In this document: positions 38,501 through 50,500 of the stretch, one piece after another
Numbering within the stretch: position 1 is the stretch's first letter
How the letters are laid out: each line of letters starts with the position of its first letter
From: Acanthochromis polyacanthus
Taxonomy: Eukaryota > Chordata > Actinopteri > Pomacentridae
Direction of reading: 5' to 3'
Assembly (NCBI RefSeq): GCF_021347895.1
Contig: NC_067113.1
Location: 618,844-682,843, forward strand
Length of the DNA stretch: 64,000 bases
The notes under the pieces: model-generated
Told to the model about the DNA's origin: nothing
Database searches by the model: none
Seen by the model: the letters and a program-made list of their open reading frames with translations, nothing else
Program-made: the position numbers and the translations under genes

Positions 38501-41500
38501 TATTGTGTTGTATTGCAGTGTGTCAATACTGTAGTATCTCATGCTCACTTCTCAACCCTGTACATATTGTAAATATTATTACTACAGTTTTTATTTTTAT
38601 TTTTTCGATTCTACGTTTATTGCTGCTGTAACAATGAGGATTTCCCCTGGTATAGGGAGAAATAAATGACTTATCTTATCTATCTTATTTTAACACAAGT
38701 TTGAGGTCCATATAATTAGTTACAGGTTGGGAAACTAATCTTTCAGTCCCATGACTCGAGTAACTTGCAGAGAGTACAGTAGGTAATGGGAATTACATTA
38801 GATTTCACAGTTTTAACTCATAAATACATTGTTGTGAGAGCTGGCCAGTAGACAAACATGAAGTTCATCATGAATTTGAAGTAAAGGTATGTCGATTGAC
38901 AGCTGTTCGTCAGTTGTTTGTGCTAACATTGATGTGAGCTTCACAGAATGACAGAGCAATCATTTTCACTACTCCGAACTCCCAGGAGTATCCAATTTGG
39001 AGCTTTTATAATTCTAACTGGATGTGCTTAAAAGTCTGGCAAACAATTTGGTTGACTTTTTGAACAGTAGAAAGAAACAGCCACCTGTTTTGTTTTTTTT
39101 AGAGTAAAATCTCACAAAGTAGTCTCTCCTCCAACAAAACCATCTTTGCGTGAGTGTAAACAGTAAAGAAACCAAGCGCAAGTGTTGTTAACTACTGTCA
39201 TCATATCTGACAAAATCAATGGTTTTCAGTCCAGATTCTGTTATGAAACAATGCAATGTTCAGCCTCAATCAGTGGTCATAAGAATGTCATCACATAGTG
39301 GCACTGTAGGTTTGTTGTATCTCTCTGTGTGCAACAGATGTAGCATCATTTCCACGCTCCAAATTTCTTATTTCCATCTCTTCATCTTTCCTTTCTCTGT
39401 GCTTCCTTCGGTCCTCTCCCTTTATCCGTCTTTCTCCAGTCTTTCTCAATAGGTAGAACCACATGCTCCCTATGTGGGAGCTTCAGCTTGCCATCCTGCC
39501 AAACCCTAAGCAGAGAGCTTCAGCAGCTTTCATCTGGCTCCCATACAGGCAGCATGACATACCAACCCATTAACACGTGGATAGAGGTTACTATGGAAAC
39601 AGTAAGGAGCGTTACCACCCTGCACACTCTCCTCTTGCCCTGAGTGTCTCGTTAGGCTTGTGGCACCATCATGGCCATTCTCTGTAAAAGTGTATTTCAG
39701 TTACACAGAGGACTGTTGTAGCCGTGATGGAGAGCATCTGTAAATGTCAGCACAGAGGCTGCTGGCTTCAGCCTTTACACACTCACAGCTGATTTATCTG
39801 CACCATTTGTTCTGAAGATAATCCTTATCACTGTGACAAGCCACTTAGTCGAATCAAGATTTGTTATAGCGTGCTTCCTTCTGTAAGTGTGCAGCCATTA
39901 GTGATTTCTTAGATGAATATAGTTTGACAGTGGTGCTTAGTAGTAGAGGTGGTGAATGTCTCCTTCAGACAATTTTCATGCCAAAATGCTCTGCCCATTA
40001 TACAAAAATGAAAATCTGACTGCATCTGAACAACTTATTTTATTGATGTTGCTTATTATCCAGATAGTAATTTAACAATTAGCTCAGTAAAGTACTTATC
40101 GGTCTTTTAAAAAGAAAAATGAGGTATATTAAATCTTTTTTAAAGACAGGTTTGCATAAACAATTTCTTGAGGTTTTACAAAAAAAAAACCCTGCAGTTT
40201 CTTCCCTGTATTGTGATTCAAAGGCCAGTCCATGGTTTACTGAACTTATGCAGTCCATGAGACTGACAGTGCATTTAACATCTGTTAGACATTTTTTGAA
40301 ACACAAAAAAGCACTACTACTGGCGCAGTACTCCGCCAAGGCTGCTCAGTTGACGTACCATTTCCGACCGATGAAATCTTTAATAAAAAATGACCTTGTG
40401 CTGACCACAGGCATGTGCTATGCATGTGCACATCAAGTATTTATACCAAATCACGTGTAAATTACTCTTGTAAAAGTTTGTTGATCGGTTCATCACTTTT
40501 GACAAGCCTTTGTTTGGCTAATATTAAAATAACCAGTTAACTGTGGACTTCATCACAAGACACCTTTTACATTCAACAGCACTCCTTTTCTGAAATGATC
40601 TTCTAGTCTTCAAGGTAGTGTCTTCCTTCTAGCCTCGGTGCCTCGCCATGTCCTGATTGTCAGGAAGCCATCCCGGCTCCTGGCTGGTTTTTGTTCCTGC
40701 TTCTGTCAGGATGCTGTTCCAGCTCCTGCCCGGTTTTTGTCCCTGTCTCCCTCTCTCGCTCCCAGCTGATCGCCCGCTGCAGGAAAGCTAATTGCAACAT
40801 GAGACTCAGCTGAGGAGTAATCAGCCAACACCATTCACCTGCCTTTCCCCTTCGGTTTAAAAACCCTCTGCTCCCCTCATTGTTTGTGGGAGCATCACAG
40901 CTGAATCGACCTACATGCTGTTCCTCAACACCTCTTCTGGATTACTGCAGTTTCTGGACTTTTCTGCTCAGTACCTTTGGACTCTATTTTTGAATGGACT
41001 TCAGCTTGGTGCCAGTAATATTGTTTTGGTGTGCGTGAGTACAACCCAGGGGCCATTTTGTGTGTAACTGCTTGGTTTTTCGTAGTGCCTCCCCAGTTTA
41101 AGTTTTGGTGTTCTGTAGTTGTGTTTTGACAATAAACCCCCTGTTTTTCATTATAACCTCTGAGCCTGTCTGTTGGTATCTGTGCCTGGGTTCTCCCTCC
41201 ACCACTTGTGACACTGATGATGTCATGTTGTGTGAGGGGTTTTTTTTGTTTGTTTTTTTTTTTTAATTTATTTATTGTCTTCTTTGTTTTTCATTTTTGT
41301 GAAGCATTTTGTGTTGTTCTGCATGAAAAGTGCTATACAAATAAATAAAGTTTGAAGTTTAGACATAAGTGTAGCTCAGTTACAGATGCATTGAATAGAA
41401 TATAAATAGAATAGAATCACTGTTACAGAAAACAATGAAAATCGGTTTATTGCTCTCTGAATAGCAGCATTAAAATTAAACTATATGACACCCTAAACAA

Positions 41501-44500
41501 TATATAGAACATAAGAGCACATATACAGCATGATAAATGGTTTGTGGTTTGAGACCTAATCTACACATCATTATTGCACATGAAATATGGATTGCACTGA
41601 CAAAATATTGCACTTGTAGGTATGTGATATTGTTCATTCAAGGGGACGGGAGCAGTAATCTGACAGCTTGGAGATAGAAGTTGGTTTTAGTCTGTTGGTT
41701 TTGACTCTTAAGTGTCCTGTAGCGTCTACCTGAGGGGAGAACAGAGAAGCTCCTGGGTGTGAGGGGTCTCTGGTGGTTCTCCTGGCTTTGCTTCCATTTA
41801 AAAAATGTATTTCTTTGAAGAATTGAAGTCCTTTTTATATTTTTTTTTAATGAAAAATTGTTTGGAAGAAAGTATTTTTCATGTATATGGAAAGGTATTT
41901 TGTACATTTATTGTTCTTTAAATTCCAGCGTCTTGCATACTGCTTACCCTGCCGTCTATTTATACTGCACAAGTTTTAAATGGTTGATGTTACGCATGCT
42001 CTTTGACAGATAAAAGCAGCTGCTTTATATTGTATGAAATATGATATCATGCTACTTACTGTTTTTCATGATTATGGAATTTAAAAGCAATCAGAAGTAG
42101 TACATTTTCATCAGTATTTATACAGAAATAAAATACATTTAAAATAAAACCATGCAAATAAAATCACACCCAGAATGGATTCACAGTGTTCCCAGTATTG
42201 TGCCAACCCATCTCATTTGGTGAGTTTATTGCTGAAATTGAAGTAATACATAAAAATACCCAAAATGTAAGTTTGCACATGACAACAAAAGTGGAGGGAC
42301 TATGAGCCAACAAAACATGTGTATACAAGTGCTTATTATTGCTATAATATAATACTATGGCTGGTAGACTGTTCAGTTCTTTTGTGTTGTCATTCTGCCT
42401 GCAGTTGGGCATATTTGAATAGACCTGTTAATGTATGTACAGAGCCATACACAACCTTCTGCTTCAACCACCTCTGGGAATAATGAGGGTCTTGAGTGTC
42501 TGGCACCACAACTTTTGGGATTAGGGGCTGAAAAGCTGGAAACAGCAGCTACAAGTAGCACATCTTCTAGGAAACTACTTTAAAATGCTGTATGTATGAT
42601 GAACATACACTTTTCATTATATTTTTCTGTAAAAGCACAAATTTTTTCCTTGGTTTAAATAAACTGCAAAAATGCAAGTAAACACATGCATGCAAATGTA
42701 AAATTAAAGGTTAAAAACTGTTTCAGGAGGTGTTAATGAAGATGTCACACATGGATTTCATGGCAGTGGTTTTTAGATTAACCTCAGAGGAGTCCAAGCT
42801 GTGCACAGCAGCTTTATACAAAGTATTGCTGATTATTAACACTGTCATCCTCACCCCTGCTCTCAGGTTATACCCCCGTCACGCCAGTGCCATGAACAAT
42901 CTGGGCACGCTGACGAGTAGCCCAGAGGAGGCTGAGCGCTACTACAGGAAAGCATTGGACACCAACCCTCAGCACAACCGAGCTCTGTTTAACCTGGGAA
43001 ACTTGCTCAAGTAAGGCACATACACTAAAAGGCCATTAGAGGGACAAAAGCCTGACAGCAAATTTATGAGGTGTGGCAGACAGTGACCACACTTCACAGC
43101 TGGTGAATTTGCTTATGCTGTCTCTAGTGGGATGTCTTTTTTTAGTTCTTCACAGAGATCCCATATCCAAATGTTGCAGTTGCAGCACTTTCCAACTCTC
43201 CAGTTAATCCATTACCAAAAACAGAGATGTAAGGTTTCACTCTCGTGATTGAGTCACCTATACTACTCTATATTCTCTAATAAATATGTATCTAACAAAA
43301 CAGAATCAATCACCACTTTGCGATTACATTCAGTTGCTTGCTCCAAATTATGTTTTGCTTTCAAAACTCTAACTCATATTCATTCCACATCACATAATAG
43401 TGTCATATAATCGTACAAAGTAATGCTGTAATAAAAACTCTCAAGTAGCAAAAAGGAAACAAGCATTCAAATGATAGATTCACACCTGCAGTCATTTTTT
43501 TGTAGTGATTCAAGACAAATGGAAACTAAATTGAGTGTCAGAGGCGTCCTCATCATCCTGTCTGACTGTGGGGCAGCAGTGTTACTGTAAGAGCCTCATT
43601 CAGTCTCAAGTAATTTTAAGATTTCCTGTGCTCATCAGTCATTTGAGTCCAGGTCTTTATGTATTTATTTATTTGCCTTTTTTAACCAGGAAGTCCCAAT
43701 GAGATTAGAGATCTCTTTTACAAGAGAGACCTGACCAAAGCCATACAAAATCATATTCATTTCTCACTCATACCAGTTATGAGTGCAGCCACCATTACAT
43801 CCTGTTTTCTATGAACTCTGCTGTTTCTGTAAATTAAATCCTGTCTGATGTGACACCAGTCCATTCTAAAATGGAAAATCCTCATTGGCTATTTTCTGCT
43901 CAGTATGGTGTGTGAATTCTGTGTGAAAATGAAAGAAAATTGTTTTAGCTAGTTGCACCAACATGTGGGGCTATTGCAGGATCATGGTGGTACCGCCACA
44001 AAACAGACAAGAAATGACGTGACCCCAACAGTGGAAGATGGTCTTCTTCATTAGTTGCTCAATGTTTTTAAAAGCATACCTACTCTGGCTGGAGTCTTTG
44101 ATAAGTTATGATGTATAATAAAGTTTGAATAAAATCTTTGAAAAGCCAAATCACCTTCTAAATGAATCTTAACCTCCATCTGACTGCTGTGAATTTCTCC
44201 GCCTAACAATACAGATCTGTGTGCATTTAAGTGATGAAGAGCAGCTGAGGATCACATGATTTCCTGTCAACCATGGAAGTCCCTCTGGAAAAATTAAAGC
44301 CATCACCAGAGAAAGGAAAATCCCATTAAAATGTTGTGTTGTAGCCCAATTTTCCGCTAGAATTCTCAAGAAAAGTTCTGAAAAGTGACCTTTTCTGTAT
44401 TTTCTAAGCAGATTGATATCATTAACGGGGACCTTTAATGTTTGTTGATAAAGTGTTTCATGTCAGACATAACTGAATTTCGTGTCAAAATACACCTCAC

Positions 44501-47500
44501 ATAAAGACTGTTGTCATGCTGAATCGTATTACATCATATCCTGTGATATCACCAGTCCAACAAAATATGAGTGTGTGACTTTTTTTGGCAGGGCAGTGTA
44601 GTTGTGTGTATGCAATTGGAGGTTCCACTCAGTTTGAGGTTAATGCTTCCACAGCCAGTTTCTGGTTCTCCCAGAGTTTCTTTCAATGTGGCTGTAAAGA
44701 TTAGAATCCCTGCTTGGTTTCTCATTATCTCCGTACATATTGTGTGTCGTTTGGTTGAGTGTCTGAGGATGTATGTGCTCCTGGGGCCTCCTCCCAAAGG
44801 GCACCAGTGTTCACATTTCACAGTTCTCACATCTGGAATGTGTTTCCAAACGGGGTTAAATGCTGAGAAATAAAAATAATGGTTTAGCGAGGCACACTGA
44901 AGCCTGAGTTTTCAGTGTTATGAAGGTGTCTCTCTTTTAACTCTTATAACATGTTAGATCACCATGGCAACTAACCTGCTCGGGAGGAAGTTCTGTTTGT
45001 AATTTCACTGAACACAGCCTTACAGAACACACAAACTACAGGCTTCACATTGGCACAAGAACCAACTGGTGCAGCAAAAATGCATAAAAATCTAATTTCT
45101 AGCAAGGATTAGAAAATTGATTAGCCTCTTGGTACTCATCACAAAGTAGATCCATTCAATGAAATAAATGAAGACTTCATTTGCAAAAACAGGTAACTCT
45201 GTTTTATAAATTTTCAGAAAACTCATTTTTTTTATTGTTTACTTGAGATAACACTAATGATTTATTTTTTCTCTATTTTGTCATGTATTTTTCTACTGAG
45301 TCAAATCCACTCAACTTCAGTTTGATATCTCAAGTAAACGATAGAATTTTAAAAAAATCTGAAAATTTATCAAAATGGAGTTATCTGTTTTTGCAAGTGA
45401 ACTCTTCAGATCTTGCTTTGGTTTGGCCGATGACTAAACGCATTTCCATAATTGCTTCATTATAGGACAGTATCAGACCTAAATGCATCTGAGTATTCTG
45501 TAAAACTTAAAGTTTAAAGGATCTAATGTGTAATACCATTTTTCTACCAGCATTCCTTGCTTGTATCCTTTGTAGTAACAGTGCTTTTTACAGCAATACA
45601 TTTTTATTTTGTCCATAGCTCTCCATTATACCATTTTGTTGCCTGGAGTAGGTCATACACATCAGGTCTAGACTATTGTATAGACCTGATGTATTTAACA
45701 CCCCCTGTCATGGGATTGCGCTCGATCCTGTTGAAGAAAACTTGACTGACAAAGACAGCTATCTCTGCTTCATACACATTATCTCTGACTGGTGTTTCAG
45801 GTTTAGTCGAGCCAGCAAAACAAATAAAGCCTGGTTATGTTTGCTGTATAGGACACCCTTGTGGAATACTGGCGGGTGTCGTAGCTCTTCTGGACTAGTG
45901 TTGATCAAAGGGGACACTGGTGCCAGGTGGATGATGTCACTGTGGACATCCCAGATCCAGAGCAGGGAGAGAAGAAACCACAGTTCCTTTGTTCTGAGTC
46001 AGTCATGCTTTGTTGATTGCACATCCAGTGTTGTCATGGTTGGCTGGTTGGTAAAATGGTTGCTACTGGTAATGATTTGGATCTGATAGTGATGATAATG
46101 ATGATAATGACAGTATGATGATATGAATGGTGATGATAGTAATGACAGAGATGGATGTTGTTGTTGATGCTGGGTTTCAGGTCCCAGGGGCAGGAGAAGA
46201 AGGCTGAGGCTCTGCTGAGGGATTCCATACGTTTTGGTCCACATTTTGCTGATGCTTACTCCAGTTTGGCGTCACTTTACGCTGAACAGGTGAAACATCC
46301 AGACAGTACAGTCTGTCTCAGACACACACTTACACACTTATCTTCCATAGTTTAATACTGCATTGAGAAGCTTAATGTATCCTTAATTGATGCTTTATAG
46401 AACCTCTTTCTTAAATTAGCCGTAACATTAGATCTATATGCAACACCATTAGAGAAATATGTTCAGTGGTGTACACTCCTGCTGCCTATGGCATTTCATT
46501 TGTCTTCTCCCACAGAAACGCTATGCTGAAGCCAATGAAGTGTATGTAAAAGGCATAGAGCACTGCCCGGACAGCTCTGACCTGCATAACAACTACGGAG
46601 TGTTTCTGGTGGATACAGGTGAGGTGATCCTCATGCTTTTCTGGCTCAGGGCAGTTTTTAACAGCAGTCTGCTACTCTAGGTCTACATTAACTAACAGAT
46701 TTCAACATGCCTATTTATCAAGCTGACAGAGGATATCTTTAAAAAGGCCTGATGATTTTTGCTGGCGGATCTTCCTGTTTTTATTTGAGTTTCTACACTT
46801 GAGCAGCCACTGCTTTTACCTGCTTTCAGTACGTTATAAAAATCTCTTTGCTCCCAGAGAATGGATCAGTTTAATCTGTCCCTGTGTGAACAAATAGGCC
46901 ACATGATTTCAAATTGGTGTTTTCATCATGTTGAAATGACATTGAATGAGCTGTCTGTGTGATTGTTGAATAATGACCTGAATTTCTGAGCGTGAGCTGC
47001 TGAATAACATCATTTTCACTGCAAATTCAAGTTTGCTGACAGACTAAAATCCCAGAAGACAAGTTTTCTAACACTCCACCAAGCAGCAGCTCCCAGCTGT
47101 ATTCCAGACAGGGGCTTGTAAAGCTCTTTATATAATTAAAACACTTAGGAATAGAGAAAGCTGGAGATAGCTGAGTCTTTGATTTTTTTTCTCTGGAAAT
47201 AAGCAAACATATAAGCAAATACTTAGGAATAGATGTTTAACATGTAAATAAATAACAACCTAAGACTTTACAAGTTATTGCACTTCATCAGTAGTCTCAC
47301 CATGACAGTTCCCCCCAATGCAGTGTGTGCTTACAGTACTCCATATCTGTCACACAGAGTGTCAGATAATCATCATAGGGGCGGCATGGCTCAGAGGGTA
47401 GTGTGGCCGTCTTGCAACCGGAGGGTTGCCGGTCCTCGGCCCGTCATGCTCATATCGAGGTGTCCTTGAGCAAGACACCGAACCCCTAATTGCTCCTGAT

Positions 47501-50500
47501 GGGTCGTGGTTAGTGCCTTGCATGGCAGCTTCCGCTATCAGTGTGTGAATGTGTGTGTGAATGCACTGTTTCCCCTGGGTTGAAATGGTTGTGAGGTGGT
47601 GGGGTGTGGCGAGCGCTGCAGCCTCGAAGCAACTAGGGGGGTCCGGGGGCATGCCCCCCGGAAAAATTTCGAAAATAAAGATGCAAAATGGGGCATTCTG
47701 GCACAATTTGGAGCACATTTTGTTGTATTTGTAGCCATTTCCAAAAACTAAATTAAATAAAATTTTCATGTTTCTTTTCTAAAAATTAGTGATAGGGAGA
47801 AAATATGACAAATATAAACCCACTTGTCCTTGCGATCAAAACATGTCAACTAGTCCAGTCTATTATATTCTGGTCAGATTTCCACAAGCCATTCCAAAAT
47901 GCCACATCAGTTCTTATTACAAATTTGAAAAAGATGACAAAGGACTTGAATCTGGAATCAAGTGGTGACTTTTACTTTTTTTCTAAAAACAACTACATGT
48001 TAGGTACCAAATTCCCACTTCATTTTTATTTATAATAAAAAGGTTATGTCATGACCTTCATTTTACTTAAAAATGTGAAAGAAAACTTCAACTCTGGGTT
48101 AACAACTGGTTTTCTGAAGGAGTTAGTTCTGTTTTCAAAACTGTTACCTTTTTGAACAAAGAAATAACTTCTTTAGAATACCAGTTGTTAACCTTGAGTT
48201 AGAATACATAATTTTGCACTGTGATATGTGTCAGGCAGCTGAATTAAAGAAGTAAACATTCTTGAAAACACAAACACCAAATTTGAACACATGCTCTCTT
48301 TATTACATGAGGCAAATCAAATATAAGTGGGGATTAATGTTGATCAATCTTAGCTATCTATGGGTGTATAGTGTTTCTGTAATCGCATTGGCAGTGTCGT
48401 TCTATTTTGAAAAATGCTTATGCAGATATCAAAACGGCCCGCCTGCGGGCTGCTGAACTGTTGACATTACAGAATTTGTTTTGCCATTGAATGATATAAT
48501 TTCGGGCACTCTATAAATCATTTTATCAAAAGAAACTAGGAACTTTATATTCCGTTGAAATCATTTGTCTCGTTCGTGAGAACGGGTTTTGTCGTGCCTA
48601 ATGTTTTAACGGGAGCCATTTTTGCAGTCACTGTCAATTCGTATCGCCGCGGACAACAAAACAGTAGCAAACTCAGTAAAGGAAGCGAGATCGATGCCTA
48701 CACTGCGTTGCTCACTTTATTTTGATGACATGCGATAGTTTTGATACTTAATTTGACATATGTCTGTGATACACACCTGCTTTTAGCCTCGAAAAACGAA
48801 ACGATGGAGCGCTGCCGCTTCTTGTCTGCAATGAGGATGTGCCTTGCTGTCTTCAGCCACGGCGAGAAAAGGCTGCCATTCTGGCTTGTTGATTTCAGCA
48901 GCGAATATAGCGGACTTATGTGTCGATGCTTTCTAATATTTAGCATTACTTTTTTTTTTTTTTTTGGCGCGGACCAGTGAGGCAGCAAGTGTCGGCAAAA
49001 TTGTAATGAGGTGGTGGCCTATACCAGCGAGGCAGCCCGCCTCGTCGGTCATATAGGAGGGGAAACACAGTGAATGGGTGAATGTGGCGTATCATGTAAA
49101 GCGCTTTGGGTACCTTGCAGGTATAGTAAAGCGCTATATAAATACAAGCCATTTACCATTTACCATCATCTGCAGTGAAATATTACGTTACATCTGACTG
49201 ACTGGTTGTACACTACCAATCAGAATTATTAGAACACCCTATTTTTACCAGTTTTTTATTGGAAATTATGTATGTCAGTGTCTTCTGAAATGAAAACATA
49301 GATCAAATAAAGAAATGAAATAAAAAAAAATACAGATAGAAACCAAAATGTATTCTAAACATAATGTAGCCACCTTTGGCAGATATAACGGCTGAACTCA
49401 CTCATGACATTTTTTTCCACAATGGAAACTGAATATCCTTCAGAAAGTTTTTCCATCTCTGTTGCAGAAGTTCCCATAAATGTGTGGTTCTTGTAGGTTC
49501 TTTGCTTTCACTCGTCTGTCCAGTTCATCCAAACCAGCTCCATGGGGTTTAAGTCTGGAGACTATGCTGCCACTCCATGTTTTCAAGCTCACCATCTTGT
49601 TCTTTTTTCCTATGGTACTTCTGCATAGCTTGGACTGATGTTCTGGGTCATTATCTTGCTGTAGGATGAGTCCCAGAGGGTTCTGCAGAATGCTGTGGTA
49701 GCTGTTTAGGTTCAGGGTCTCTCTCACTCTGTACAAGTCACTGACCCTGGATCCAGTAAAACGGCCCCAGACCATCACACTTCCTCCTCCATGTTTGACA
49801 GTTTATGTCACACACTGAGGAACCATCCTTTCTCCTACTGGATGGCATATAAAAATCCTGCATGATGAACCAAAGATTTCAGGTTTAGATCCATCAATCC
49901 ATAATACCTTCTTCCAGTCTTCAGTAGTCTATTGGTGGTGTTTCATGGTCCAGGCAAGCCTCTTTTTATTATTCTGACATCTTAGCTGTAGCTTTCTTGC
50001 TGCAACTCCACCTGTCAAACCTGCAGTTCCAAGTCTCCTCTTCACAGTTGAAACTAATTCATTTTTGCTACGACCACCATGAAGCTGATTGAAGCTGTTG
50101 TCCTGTGAGCTCCTATCTCCAAGCTGTTAACTCTCACAAACTTGTCTTCTGGTTCTGTTGTGGCTTTGGGTCTTACAGACCTCTTCCTGTCAGAGTTTCC
50201 TCCAGTCTCTGAGCCTTTTGATGGTGAAGAAAACTGGACTCATTGACACCTGGACTTTCTTTGCAAGATTGGAAAGACCTCCATTTTTAAGTGTTGTGAT
50301 GGTCTGTCTCTCTTTCATTGTTAATTGCCTTTTCCTCTCCATTTTTATAGCAACCCACTACTTTCTGCAGTGCAATACTGTTCAAATAATGCTCTGGAGG
50401 GTGCCACGGTGTGTTCTAACACCACTTTTATGCAGACAGGGGGTTGAAAGTAATCTAGAAAAGTTGGGACACCTGTAGGATTTGGTAGCACCAACTTTCA

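Larger units (their letters stand above)
47378..49165 (+). repeat. tRNA-derived SINE (AFC/V-SINE-like), split by an insertion
   Basis: The head at 47378-47563 has GGCATGGCTCAGAGGGTAG (A-box type), TTGCAACCGGAGGGTTGCCG (B-box region) and GTGTCCTTGAGCAAGACACC, to GTGTGTGTGAATG. The 3' part at 49073-49165 resumes with AATGGGTGAATGTGG, GTAAAGCGCTTTGGG and AAGCGCTATATAAATACAAG. The two parts together make a complete SINE interrupted by 1.5 kb. Confidence 0.8.

Noticed and set aside
40119..40460. 113-codon frame in intron C-D
   Set aside because: No recognisable motif, no acceptor or donor context, and it does not fit tmtc1.
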